Positions 24,701 through 37,500 of a stretch of 64,000 nt of DNA are shown here, piece after piece. Where the stretch lies: NCBI GenBank assembly GCA_001986395.2, contig MQVO02000002.1, forward strand, positions 496,001 to 560,000, written 5' to 3'. Position numbers and translations under genes: made by a program. Every line of letters begins with the position of its first letter. Positions within the stretch are counted from its first letter, which is position 1. This DNA is from Irpex lacteus (lineage: Eukaryota > Basidiomycota > Agaricomycetes > Polyporales > Irpicaceae). The notes below the pieces were generated by a model. It was not told where the DNA came from, ran no database searches, and was given only the letters and a program-made list of their open reading frames with translations.

Positions 24701-24960
24701 CAATCGATCCCGTGCCGAAGAAATCGAGATCAAGGGCAAGGGTCAAGGCTGAGCCTTCAGACAGGCAGACGAGGTCTTCATCGCGCAAGACGGTTACTCG
24801 TCCACTAGCAGGGACGGCAACTGTAGCTGCGGACACGAAGACAGAGAAGGAGAGTCGTCTACGACGCCCACCGAGGAGGGTACAGAGTAGCGACTTGAGC
24901 GTGGCGAGACCGAGGCGTGAAGGTTTGCGACCTCGTACAACGAGATCTACAATCCAGTAG
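21784..24960 (+). CDS. FunK1-type protein kinase, copy B
   Basis: Exons 21784-22056, 22128-23346, 23407-23564 and 23618-24619, all with good GT-AG junctions. Features in order: FELPVRTEPKLEKHIYQLF; FFIGADG; CGRRARFIFWDHSGAL; SALGRATRGYIAYV; FHHHRLLQELAYPVG; catalytic loop HRDLSIGNVM; ADWDHA in the DFG position; GTWQFISVKLLK; DDFESLFWSLLYG. The frame ends at 24619, but an adjoining frame (24616-24960) encodes a long basic tail (KKSRSRARVKAEPSDRQTRS and so on) of the kind such kinases carry. The switch lies in a run of six C at 24603-24608, and one more C would join the two. So the natural end is probably 24960, with 24619 as the literal stop. Paralogue of copy A; its physiological substrate is unknown. 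Confidence 0.9.
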
Positions 24961-25365
24961 CCATAGAATTGATGTAGCCATGGTACTTGTTTCGTGATCG
25001 TGTGTTTCATTCGGGTATTTTTCATTCGTTCCATATTGTGGATCCACTGGCACTCATTCTGACAGTGTTCTCTCCGCGTCTGTACTGCTCTGCAACGTTA
25101 TTACTGTAGTAATCTGACTTATTCTCTCCTTTTATCGTACAATCTGTTTGTGCCTTAAGTCGATCCCGTAGTGAATTATAGTACCCATTCACTATGGAAC
25201 TATAGGGAAATTTATCTCAGGATCCAGCGGTAAATGCGGTTGATGGTACGGCTAAATCAAAGACGTCGACGGGTATAGATCTGCTATAGATCTAGAAAGG
25301 CGAGCAGTGGATTTCAAGGTGACTCATTCCAGCCGTATCACACGTCTTTGCCTCTTACCTCCATC
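24961..25365. other. 405-bp gap before threonine synthase
   Basis: Promoter-length gap with no open frame worth reporting. AGATCTGCTATAGATCTAG near 25278 is a small imperfect dyad. Confidence 0.5.
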
Positions 25366-27299
25366 ATGAAATATTTCTCGACCAGAGGAGGGAATGAGCT
25401 GTTATCCTTCGAAGAGGTCTGTCGTACATGCCGGCTCGAAGATGTGATTGTGATTAACTCATGGTGTAGACAGTCCTAACTGGGCTCGCGCCAGATGGTG
25501 GTTTGTACATTCCTGAAACCATCCCACGACTCCCAGAGCACTGGCAGACAGAATGGGCGAACCTCTCCTTCGTCGAACTTTCGGTCGAAGTACTGTCGCT
25601 ATATATCTCTCGCGATGAGATCTCAAAAGGCGAATTGCGCGCACTGGTCGAAAAGTCCTACAGCACGTTTCGGCACCCAGATGTCACCCCTCTTCGAAAA
25701 CTCAATGACAAGACCTATGTACTGGAACTCTTTCACGGACCTACGTTTGCGTTCAAGGATGTTGCATTGCAACTGCTTGGGAACTTGTTCGAGTTCTTCC
25801 TGACACGCCGGAACGCAAGGAAAGCTGCTGGTGAGAAGCGAGAAAGTTTGACGGTGGTTGGTGCTACTAGTGGGGACACAGGAAGGTGCGCAAATAGATA
25901 TTTGGTATCTTTCTTTGCCTTATAGACTTGTCATTTCAGTGCAGCGATCTATGGCTTACGGAACAAGTCAGACATTTCCATCTTCATCCTACACCCTAAA
26001 GGCCGAGTGTCACCCATACAGGAGGCACAGATGACAACCGTGACAGATGCCAACGTTCATAATGTCGCAGTCAAGGGCACTTTCGATGACTGTCAGGTGC
26101 TTATGCCAGTCCCCGACTAGTTGTGCTCGCCCCTTACCTTAATTTACAGGACATCGTGAAAGCATTGTTCGCCGACAAGGAATTCAATGCTACACATCAT
26201 CTAGGCGCCATCAACTCCATAAACTGGGCTCGCATACTCGCACAGACGGTGTACTACTTCCTTTCCTACTTCCACCTCGGCCGTCAGCTCTCCTCCACAC
26301 TTCAACCTTCGGAGCTCGCAGACGTCAAGGTTCAATACGTCGTGCCCACAGGTAACTTTGGCGACATCCTTGCCGGCTACTATGCCAAACGCATGGGCCT
26401 GCCAATCGGCCAGCTCGTAGTTGCGACGAACTCTAACGATATTCTTGCGCGGTTCTGGAAGAGCGGAGCATATGAAAAAGTCGACTCCTCTACACCTCCT
26501 GAAGGCGCTGCCGCTCCTGCAGCTGGTGCCTCGGACGGAGCTCAGGCTCACGTAGGCGGGGTAAAGGAGACGCTCAGTCCTGCGATGGATATCCTCGTGT
26601 CGAGCAACTTCGAGCGACTGCTGTGGTATCTTGCGTTCGAAGGTCTAGAGGAGTCAGATGCGGCGACACGTAGAGGAGCATCTGAAACTGTCAACTCGTG
26701 GATGCAGAAAGTCAAGGAAGATGGACGAGTGCAGATACCCACCAAGGCATTGGAATTAGCTCGGCGGGACTTCCTCGCTGAGCGTACCTCGGATGAGCAG
26801 GTCAGTGATAATGTCATTTTACTTCAGTACCATCATGAATGACTGATGGACTTTGCCCACGCCTATGTCCGAACATAGACGTTGGAGACCATTCGATCGT
26901 TCTTCCTGGGAGACCCGAGTTATGTTGTTGACCCACACACTGCGGTTGGTCTGCATGCTGCCAAGGTCGTGGCTGCACACAAGTAAGTCGGAGTCTTTGT
27001 AGTGTTGTGTACTTGATGGACACTGATGTCCGTCTAAAATTTTCAGTGATGCGTCGACGGTGCAAATCGTGTTGTCGACTGCACATCCAGCCAAGTTCTC
27101 AGAAGCGGTCACGCGTGCACTGGAAGGTGCGGCTGGGTTTGACTTTGAAAAGGACGTGTTGCCTGTCGAGTTTAAGGGGTTGTTGGAAAAAGAGCGTAGG
27201 GTGATTGACGTGGAGGCACCGAAGATCGAGTTGGTTAAGAAGGTCATCGAACAGTTCGCCGATGGCGCGAAGGCACCCGCGGAGGCTGCAAGTGTTTAA
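25366..27299 (+). CDS. THR4: Threonine synthase
   Basis: Six exons: 25366-25416, 25470-25885, 25940-26096, 26150-26800, 26879-26982 and 27047-27299, total 1632 nt (543 residues), within the usual fungal length. Landmarks are MKYFSTRGG at the start, LAPDGGLYIPE, FHGPTFAFKDVALQLLGN with the PLP-binding Lys near residue 115, VVGATSGDTGSAAI (phosphate-binding loop), GAINSINWARILAQ, VPTGNFGDILAGYYA, NSNDIL and, late, PHTAVGLHAA and LSTAHPAKF. The enzyme makes threonine from O-phosphohomoserine, the last step of the pathway, in the cytosol. The Ala/Pro-rich insert near AAAPAAGASDGA is usual in fungal enzymes. The first donor is GTCTGT, slightly unusual, but the join into LTGLAPDGG is unambiguous. 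Confidence 0.96.
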
Positions 27300-29049
27300 G
27301 GAGGATCGCTCGACCTCGTGGGGCTCCATCACGAGCTCGCAAAAATACAAAATAAGACCTGTACATTACATGTAGCATCCTCTGTTATAAGCCATAGTGG
27401 TAACCGTTGATCTGACGAGCTATAACCTTTACTCGATAGGAAGTGGCAGTGATACCTAGAAAGACCACAGGAAACGCACGAATGAGAGATGCCGAATCAC
27501 AAGAGCATATTCATTCGAGATACCAGTCCTAAAGTAAATTAAACAGTTCGACGTATCAATGTATGTTATACATCATGGTATGTAAGCTCGCTCGGATAAG
27601 TACTTAGCTCGAGACAGCAGCGTTTTTGAACGCAGATCCGTATTGGTCCCCGCGATACCCGGTGAAGTATGTTGCAGTGTGGAACCGTACTGTTGCTGAA
27701 GGCCTGGATGACAGTGAGCATCCACCTTTACGGAAAACCTCGGTATGAGACCGAAGACTTACATGAGCGTCGCCGAAGCGCGATTGTCGAGGAATTCTTA
27801 TCGCATTCAACCAATGCCCGGCAACTTAGGAGTGAGCAGAGTCCGAGTGCGCATATTCAGGACCATTGGAGTCCGATTGTCCTGGATATACACTCGACCA
27901 TTGCTCGATCAAGTTCCAACTTTGGGGGACCATACACTTACATATATACTTGAAGCGATCCGGCGCCCTGGGAATGAGAGTGGCTCCTGGTGTTTCGGTA
28001 AGTAACCCGGATCGTTGTGCCCGGTGATGTCTACGTATCTTCGAAACATTCGGCCATGACGACCTGAACCTCGTTGCCAGTCTACGATCCTGGGAACTTA
28101 ACATGTAGATCACCGCGTGCAACTGTCAAAAGACTCAGCACTTTTGACCGGGTGGTGTTCTCGTGAGACCGCAAACCCGTCATCATAGGGTGCAGCATGT
28201 TCATGATTAGCATAATCCACCATGCGCCCGCTGTATATGAAGAGTGTAAGTTTGTTGGCCCTTGATCATACAGGTCAAGGAACTTACCTTACGGGGAGAG
28301 GAAATGGGCGCACCAGTGAGGGAAATCGATCGATCAAATGGCACAAACGGTGTCGGATTTAGTGGATGTGCCCTGTATAGGAGTCGCGCTCGACTACGCA
28401 GATGACATCGCAGTTGGTAACTCGGTGAGGCACGAGCTACTACTGACATGCGATGCAGATGGGCGCTTTGTGCAATGATATCCACCCCGGTAATCCTCCT
28501 TGCTGTTGTCGAGGTGATAGCAGCTGGGAGTAGGCAGCGATGAGTATTGCACGGCTTATATATAAGAACTGCTTGTGACGGCGTACCTAAACGTACATGA
28601 CCACGTCGCGATAAAGTGTGATCTCGACGCCTCGGGCGGCATGTGAGACCTTCCGGGGAGGATTTAACCTTGCATGCCATGCACATCAATGATGAATGAG
28701 ACCGTAATCCACCGATATCTGGATCGTTGCTTGATGCGTACCGGAACGGAGGCCAGGGGATCAAGCGTCTGCTACTTTGATCAGTCAGAGTTATTTTCGA
28801 GTTGTCATTGCCAAATAAGCCTTGACAACCCCGTCAGAGCATTTTGTTGAGAGTGTTTTCCACGTCGAGCGAAGCAGCGGGAACGTCGTTGTGGTCGTTG
28901 CGGTCAATGAGGAAGACTGCCAAATGCAGCCGAGCACTACGCCTACGAGCGGCTGTGGCGGGAGGGCGCCTCAAGCTGCGTGCAGTCGGGTTTGGCTTTG
29001 ATTCTGAAACACCATGGAGGAGTCTCATGTTTTACTAAATATTTTTGCG
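27300..29049. other. 1.75-kb stretch without a confident gene
   Basis: Only scattered short frames are present. One possible spliced minus-strand fragment runs about 27810-27604. A GTAAGT donor at about 27760 and a CAG acceptor at about 27705 can join short exons, and an alternative frame ends in YRGDQYGSAFKNAAVSS. I do not recognise it and do not call it a gene. No repeats or RNA genes were seen. Confidence 0.4.
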
Positions 29050-32000
29050 ATGACATCCATCGACGAAATGCTGTGGTCCAAAGGTGTGTGGTGTGATGCC
29101 TTACATATGATGGTTGGCAGGCGCGGGGGGCACTGACTTCTCGGTCGGTCGGACGCCCTCTAGGATGCTTTCTGAACGCGCACTATCGAATACTCCCGTC
29201 GCCGACACCGCCTTGGCGAACACGGTGGCCGCCAGCCAGGTATGCATTCTCTTTCTTGCTTTCCAACTTCCATCTTCTATCCTATTCAACCTAACTTATT
29301 CTCATTTAGTTGGCCTCTCCGTTCCAGCGCTCTCAGGATTCACGCGCAAAGCAAGGGGCTAGTCAAATAATCTCCAACGACGTCCGACTCGGCTACTCGA
29401 AATCTATGTCCATGTTGTCCTCGGTATTCAGCCGACGTAAAGGCATCTCACGAAAGTTCAACAACCTCACCCACATACGACGCGCGCAATCGCCACCTTC
29501 TCCCGCATCGTTCGCCTCGCCCGACATCAACGAGAAGTCGTACAATCCATATTCGCATTACAATGACTCAAATGTATCACAAGTCTCTGGCGTCCAAACC
29601 ACGCAGGGGAGCCTGCAAGCAGCAGACGGCGCTCGAGCGAGCTCACCTCGCGTGAAGCTGGAACTCACGACCGAATCACTATCAGACTGGTTCCCCGCCG
29701 AACTACTACAAACTCCTGAGAAGGCGCCAGCGCGGATGCCGGAACGCAATGCGTCGTTAGGGATGAAAGCAGGTGCGGGGTCTCAAGGGAGCAATAGCCG
29801 TCTGGCGCAGGATGCAGGAAGTATCTATGGGCAAAGCAGTTTCAGGGAACAGTCAGAAGAGGAAGGCGAGGAGGCGCAGCAGAGTTATGAGAAAGCAGTT
29901 CCGGAGGAGGAAACAGATGATGTTATCGTCATTGAAGCTCCTAGAGGCCGAGAGGTGAGTGTTGAAGATTTCTCTGCGTTCGTAACTAAAGGTTCGTCAA
30001 TCGTAGCCTTCTCGTCGCCTATCGCAGGACCTAGTCAAACAGAGGATGGTCCTTCCACTAGTCTCAGGAGCCCTGTGAGTGCACATTGTGTATCACAAAT
30101 GGCAGGTAGCTGATGTTTAATAACAGAGTCAGAGTAAACGGCGCGCTCCTCAACCCATCAAGATTCCCACCAACATGTCTGGTTCCAAGATATTCCTTCG
30201 CACGGACCCGGAAAGTGCTTCATTGTCGAGACAGTCTTCGAGTAGACGAACAATGCGAGGCTCTCGTCCGGTTTCGAGATACCAGTCGCGTCGTAGCTCT
30301 ACAGCACCGAAGTCGTCCAGGGTCGCGTCAGTTCGAAAGTCGAAACACGGATCCCTCACGCGTTCAAGATCTCGTGCGCGACCAAAGTCCCGGCTAGTTC
30401 TGTGCATTCCGCACCTGAAGGTACTGACTTTGAGACCGATATGGAAGACGGGCTCTCTGCTATCTCTGGGACAACGATCGCGCGTGCATTGGTTGGAGCC
30501 TACTTCATGTCTACATCTCCCAACGCCTCTCACCCTCCATCCGCAACAATGCCGTCGAGGAGTCGCGGTCATCTCGCACGCCAGGATTCGGCAACTCTAC
30601 CAAAAGGCGACTATTCCTTCCTGTTTAATCGCAGCAGTCTGCGTAGAAGCCAGCGATCAAGTAAGGGCAGCACTCTTTCCAACGGGTATACCACTAATAG
30701 CGCCAACTATTGGCGGGACCGGAAGATCAGTGGAGACCAGATCGTCGTGTTGAGTCCAGAAGAGCGGGAGAAGGAGGAGTGGAATATGGACGTGCCTCCT
30801 CTTCCACCTATGCCTCAGGGCTTGAGCCCTGGGCCGAGCTCCGCTCGCGCCTCTAGTCAGTCGCAACCCGAGTTACGCAAGGTCGGACATAGCTCGTTGC
30901 AGAGTGCCATGGCTCTCTGGGAGAGCGCGCTAGCAGAAGGATCAGCAACGGGAGTAGCATCGCCAGCCGGAGGGCTACGAAGGAGCTTACAGTTGAACTT
31001 GACCCCGAACGGAAGCGGAGGAGGGTATCAAAAATATCCGAATCTGCTGACTTTGCGAGTGCCCCGGCCAACCCAACCCAACCGTCTTCTGGCTCCTCGG
31101 AAGATAGCGTGCACACAGACGTGCTTGCTTCAAGTCACTATCTCTTCCATCTGAGTCCGCTCGCTCGAAGGAAAGTGTCAGCACTCGTCCGACCAGTGTG
31201 GAGGACGGCCAAGATGTGATGTATCAGCCTTCGCGTGGCAAGGCTCTGACCTCACCAGATGCTCCGACTACAGCTACCTCTTCATCCGCCTCATTGTATT
31301 CCGAGAACACTCATGGAGGCCCTGTTTTCTCCCCTGCCGAGTCTTCGTCGCTCTACAGCTCCCCAGGATCGACGGCTATTTTGTCTCCTGGCTTAACTTC
31401 AATTCTGTCCCCTAGTTCCAACAAGGTGCGCACTCTAGAGTCATCAGGAAGTGCCAACTCTCGGGAACATACCTTCCGCTCTTTTTCTGAGGCAAGGCAG
31501 CAGAGGCGTAATATGTCTCCTCCTGCCAAGCCTGCTATTACTATGCTTCCAATTGGGGAACGTCCTCGTTCGACCCAAGTACCACACTCTCCTTCATCGC
31601 CTAGTGCATCTCCTTTAATTATTCGCCCTCAATCGCTGAGCAGCGCTGCTCGTGCGTCGCTAGATTCCCCGGACCTTTTGGATATTATGTTTGGTGGATC
31701 GCGCGGACCACTATCTCGCAATTCTAGCACTGCCTCCCGTGCACTCAGTCCTCCCGCTCCAATATCGGTTCCTCCTCGCGCTGCCTTCGAAATCGTCACC
31801 AGTGAAGGAGCCTCGCCGTCTACTGTCAAGCAGCAATTCCCCGAAACCCCGTACGCCTTCACACCTTTGGTTTCGGGAAGCTTTTCTCCTCAGGACGTTC
31901 CTCCGCCTCTTCCACGACATGGCACTGTGGTCATGAGGAAGAAGTCGAAGAGATCGTCAGTATCTGTCAAGGCACTGATGAGGAGCGCAAGTCTTGCGAC

Positions 32001-34027
32001 ACCTCCCTCAAGTGCTGGTGCGAGTGCGCAAACTAAGGCAGGTGGAGACTCAAGTCCTTCATTGGATTCCCTGATGTCACCGCCGCCAAGCGCGGACTCC
32101 TTGTACAGTGTCGCTGGACTATCGATGATCGAAGAGGGAAGCACCGTGAGCTCCCCTGGCAGTCGGTATTCCATGACACCGGAAAATTCTCCTGCATTCC
32201 CCATGAGACGTTCTATGACGGAACCTGCAACGCTGCATCGCCCTCCCTCTCCCTCCTCCCCACAGTCCCCGTGTACACCTATCTCCGAGCTTGCACCCCT
32301 TGCTATTCCTCTCCCTCCATCGCCGTCATCATCCTCGACTGAATCTGCTCCGACTTCTCCCCTCAAACGCAAGCACGCGTCCATTCTCGAGGACCAGTCT
32401 CTCCTAACTGTGCATGCTGAACCCGAAGACGACCCGATACTTTCTTCTCCGCGTCCAAGCCTGCCGCCATCCCCCTTATCCACGGAGTTCCGTTCTGGAT
32501 TTGAAAGCGCTGATTCTAGTACAACGAGTCTACCGCAGCAGCAGTTGCATCCTGTTTTCGGATCGATAAGTCGCAAGGGGCGAGCACGCACACGTCCCCC
32601 GCCTCCAAGTGGACCTCGTAGACCAAGTGGGCCTGGTAACTACGGGTTGTTGAATCGGGTTCGCGCTGGTTCTGTATCCTCCGTCGCAAGCTCGCCTGGC
32701 CTGTCTACGGGCGTCAGTGGAGTCAGCACATCGAGGTATACCACCCCAGAGTCTTCTTCTCCCAGATTCCAGACGACTCCTGTCAAGTTCCGGGGATTGA
32801 CAATGGAGGCTGCGCAGTGGACATTTACCTCACAGGAGCTCCAGACGCTTGTGTCTGAAGCTGTAAAGAGCTCAGCTGATGCGACCGCCATTCGACTTCT
32901 TTCTGTTGATCAGGTTCAGCGAGAGCTACCGGATGAGATCGAACGTTTGGAGAAGCTGGGTGCCGAGCTGAAGACGAAGTATAAGCTTGGGATGCGTAAG
33001 CGCATGAAGTTGCTGAACGACCTCAGAACAATAGCGGAAGGTGGCGACTTGGCTGATAACACAGCTTCGTCCCGCAATCTGGAAGAACTTGTCGAGCTCT
33101 CCGACAACCTTGACCATATCTCCGAGGATTTGCACAACATCATGGATCAGCTTCGTCAGCTGACGCATTTACGCGACCTGCATGCTAGCAGTGCTCTGGC
33201 TATGGCCGTGCGCAAGCTGAACACCTCATTTATCAAGCATCTTGCTGAGAACCAGACGCTGCGTCAACAGGTAACTCAGCTGCAGGAAGAGCGAGACGAG
33301 GCCTGGTCACAGGCGCAGGATGCCGCGAGGGAACTGGACGCATTCAGCGAGAAGGTTGCTATGAGTGAAGGAGTCATTACACCTGCGAGTAGTCGGAGGT
33401 CTAGTGCTGCTATCGTTGCGCGTAAAGCGAGCATGCGTCGTGCAGGCTTACGCTCATCAACTCACTCGCGCAGCCAAAGATCATCTGTTGCAACGAACAG
33501 AAGTAGCCTGGCCGTCTCGCCCTCCAACAGGACACCATCCGACGGTATCCCCCCTGTACCTCCCATACCGGTGCGCACACCGTTAGGCCTTTCCACCGCT
33601 GGCCTTTCCACCGGTATGTCGACTGGTAAGTATGCCTTATTGACTGTCAAGGGTTATGCTCACTCTTCGATTCTATAGCCATGTCGAGGAGCCTGAGCTC
33701 GGGTATCTCGCCAAGCGATGAAGTCCGAGCACTCATGCGTGCTCAGGAAGAACTTTACGAGATGCTTGGAATCAAGCTGGAGGAGCTCCCTGCTGTCAGG
33801 AAAAGGTCGATGTCGGTGTCTGACGTTATGACGCCACCGCCATATCAAGAGACCATGCCTCGTCCTCGACGAAATTCTGAGATCGCCTCGCCGGACGTCG
33901 GGCGATCAGCGGCATGGCATGATCATGTAAGTCGTAGTGGCGATTCATGCTATTTGGGACATAAATACTAATAACATCGTCTCTGTAGCGTGCAGCAGTC
34001 CTAGCCACAATCGGGATGGCACCCTAA
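29050..34027 (+). CDS. Very large Ser/Pro-rich coiled-coil protein (about 1,570 residues), unknown function
   Basis: Proposed exons 29050-29083, 29121-29239, 29310-30074, 30127-33625, 33679-33926 and 33989-34027. The first exon (MTSIDEMLWSK) is inferred from good splice sites. The first two-thirds is Ser/Pro/Arg-rich, with SR-type stretches (SRQSSSRRTMRGSR), VSPGSR-like repeats and many SP sites. The C-terminal third is ordered: MEAAQWTFTSQELQTLVSEA, then helices LPDEIERLEKLGAELKTKY and LSDNLDHISEDLHNIMDQL, then a coiled coil QVTQLQEERDEAWSQAQD. After a linker with GLSTAGLSTGMST it ends in VRALMRAQEELYEMLGI. I do not recognise the family; a cytoskeletal or septation scaffold is a guess. Within the long exon the frame shifts by -1 three times, near 30391, 30982 and 31130-31148. 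Because 3 x -1 = -3, the ends stay in phase. Confidence 0.75.
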
Positions 34028-34505
34028 GTCCACGATTGTTTAAGTGTTTGAATATTAGTGTAATCTCCGCCATATTTTATTCGTTTGCTATATACCAGTT
34101 ATCTACTATCGCACACTTGTCGTACACTCACCAGATATGTTCGTACAGTCGCTCACTCCTTTTGCATCCTGTTGTCAAACATCGCCAATGTATATATTCG
34201 CATATTCATCGTAAAAGAGCCCGAAGTGGGGAGGGAGCCGACCCAAGACTACGTTTGTTCCTCCTTGCGTCATGCCAGCTCTCGTGGCTGTCATGTAAGC
34301 GTTCCTCGTCGAATCTGTTGGTGGTGGCTCAGAACTTTATAAATTGTAAGTAATAAACGGCCCCATCACATAATAAACCGCTCAAACAGCATACATAAAG
34401 CAAAGTCCAAGATACAACACAACATGTAAGTACGATGAGCAAGGAGAGCAGGGTTGATAAGTAATGTCGGATTCTAGAAACAGAACACAGGGTATCTGAA
34501 GCAGT
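34028..34505. other. 478-bp gap between convergent genes
   Basis: This holds the 3' flanks of the coiled-coil gene and of SCC3. It is AT-richer than its neighbours, with no gene or repeat that I can support. Confidence 0.5.
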
Positions 34506-37500
34506 CTAATGCCGAATACGCTTGCGACGGATGTGAATTTCGTCATCCTGAGAATCCGGGACCACAGAAGATGAGGGGTTGTCCCCCGCGACAGAACCTT
34601 CCACCGAATCCTGGTCGTCTGGGGAGTGTTGTCGTTTACGAGAGGCGGTGGGTGTTGCCATCTCCTCTTCAGGCTCGTCAGGTTCCGGAGTCAAAGGTGG
34701 CTCTGACAATGGTGGAGAGCTTGCTCTTACAGAAGGCTCTGACTGGGCTGGCGAAGGAGAGCGTAAGGGTTCAGGAGAGCTGAGATCTGGCGTCACAGGT
34801 CGGGCTACGGGTCGGGCGCGTGGCCTCTGTTTGGGAGTCGTAGGAGCTGGCGCTCGCGGCGGGCTGTCTCTCTCACTCTCGTCTTCCATACCGGAGTCAG
34901 CTGTTGCCCTGCCGCGGTAAAATGTTTTCGATCTTGGAGCCGCACTAGCATCGGTAATTCCTCCCTCGTCCTCGGTAGTGATAATCTCGGCACTTTTGGC
35001 AGCTTTACCTTTCTTCGCTCGACCGTTCATAGCTATAATGTTGACGTTAGATGGAACACTGCTGGCTATAACACGAACACCTACTCTTCTCTTTGGCCCC
35101 AGCCAATTTCTTCTCATAGGCTCTATATGCATCCCAGGCCTTGGAAGTTGCTACGACCTCAACCTTCGACTGCGCCAAAGTCTGATCAAGATGTGCTTTA
35201 CTACAGAAGAAAAAGAAATTAGCTGATACTGACAGGGTCACATGGGGAATACTCACATCTTCAAAGAGTCACGGCTATCAAGGGAGTTCACCAACGGCGT
35301 CAAGACCTTGAAGAACGATATGCATTTCGTTCGTGCCTTCCTGTTCCCAGCGGCGTCATAAGCAGCGATCCGCTTGAACAACCAGGTGATCAGATTTGTG
35401 TGAATGCTAACAACGTATTGGCTGTCCAGACGTTTGACCACGGAAAGTTGAGCTCCTCTGATGATGAAGGCGGAGGCCAAGAGTTTGCTGAGGGCGATGG
35501 TGTTGTCCTCTGTAGGGCTGATCCCGTCGAGGACCATCAGGAAGGACTGTAGAAAACGCTTAGCCTGATTATGTCTACAGCGATGACACCAGCCTTACCT
35601 CACGAATGGCTTGTGTGACAATAGAGACCACGATATCTCCGTTCTCCTTATACATACCCTCTTCCCGCAGGATATCTACGATCAACTTGGCGCATAGGTC
35701 GAACGAGATCCCAAGTCGTCCGTAATGCGCCAACAAAACGGAGCAGTGCCGGAAGTGGATGGCACCTGCGCGTATGGCACGCAGGAAGGTAGCCACAAGG
35801 CCCATAAAAACGTACTCTTTCTCAAGCTTCACTCGAGCCGAGTCATCTACGCACAAGCGAATGTGAGTAGATATCATTGATGGAGCAGCGCTGAGTACTC
35901 ACCCACTGGCACATTCTTAGCACGTTGTTTGCCTTTAGACTTCTTGCTTCGAGCCGCTTTCGCTCCTCTTTCCTCTTCTGACTGTTCGCGTTCGCTATCT
36001 TGCTCGTCGCTATCACCGTCCTCTGATTTGTTATCGTCGAGTTCCTCAGCATATCGCTCGATCTCCGCTTGTACGAACCCTGCACAGCGGTATTGCGCCT
36101 CATCGTCCAGAGTCAGGGCTAAGGCTGCAGTGGGTAGGTCGCTGCCGTCCGCGGCGACAGTTTGGGCGGGACAGAAGAGGATGTGGAGGTTCATGAGGTT
36201 TTGGAATGCCTGAAAGTACGCTGAATCAGCAATTGTTTAGCGTCATTGCGCGAGCACAGCTTACGGCTCTCCGAACTGCGTCCGCTGTATTGGACTGTGT
36301 CCCCACTGTGAACTCTAGCAATCTCTCTACTAAGACGTTTCTGCACTCTTTCAGCCGGTCTCGGTATCTGACCTCTTCATGTGAAGGGTCGGGAGCAGCC
36401 GTAAGACCACGAGCCTTCCAGATGATATACAACGTCTGCAGGTGGAGTGCTTGGTCGATCATCTATATAAAGAGGTTGAGCTGTTATCAAGCCATTCGTG
36501 GACTTGTAGGATAGACACGCACAGATTCCTCCTCCTTATATCCCAGTTTACCGCGCTCGACGAGAGCCGTAATGATATCCCAAGCACTACTTTGCTTCCC
36601 CCCTTCGTCCTCCTCCATCCAACTCGTCACGTCCCGCGTGCCAGCAAGCGTCGCCAGGCGGGTTACAATACCCGAGAGAGCGAGCACTTCGTCCTCGCTG
36701 AACGAGGCGATCTCAAGTTCATCTCGACCTTGTATGACGTCCCGGAGGGAGGTAGACAGAAGCTCTTCGAGCTCGAGTATCTTCGTGCTGTTCGTGTTTG
36801 AGAGACTCGTCGCGTCCATCATGTGGCGGATGGTAGTCACTGCGGTTGACAGGACTATCGGAGCAGAGTGGGAGCTGAATTGTTTGATCACGTCGTCCCA
36901 CAGTGAGGAATATGCCTAGAGTAGGATTTGGTTGGTTATGCTTGCGGCAGATAGGGAGGGGTGTCTTACGGTCATCACACGCATCTCTAGATACAGGTCC
37001 AAGTTCATTAACTGCGGGAGCTGCAGAACGTCCGACATCCTTCCAGGGTCCGTCTGGTACTTGACGAACAACCTTGGGAGCGCTTTTATGAGAGCTCGTG
37101 TGATGTCCGAAGAAACGGTGTCTTCTTCACCCTACGATAATCGTTCAACCACAACCGATGATGAACCAACGATACACTCACCTTCTTACCCCCTGCTGCT
37201 ATCGCCTTCGCCTTTCGCAGAGCTGCCAAGAGTACCTCGAGCAACACGCCTTCCTCAACTTCCTCCAATCTCCACACCTCATCTATAGCCGATTCACCAC
37301 CCGCCTGCCTCCCCTTTTTCTTCCCTCTTGATTGTGAAGACGGATCTTCCGACGCAGAATGATCAAGCTGAAGCAACTCAAGCAGACTCTCCCAGTCTCC
37401 CACTTGCGGGACCTCGTCCCACAACGCATCGACCGCGAGCGCAGTCCGCCCTTTCTGCTCAGGACCTACAATACTCACGACCTCCTTCGTCCGTCCCCGC

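Noticed and set aside
27604..27810. Minus-strand spliced fragment ending QYGSAFKNAAVSS
   Set aside because: Competing frames, no recognisable domain and no further exons; not enough to call a gene.
31890..32591. 233-codon minus-strand open frame opposite the large coiled-coil gene
   Set aside because: The plus strand has a continuous 826-codon frame with ordered domains; the antisense frame is Gly/Arg-rich shadow.
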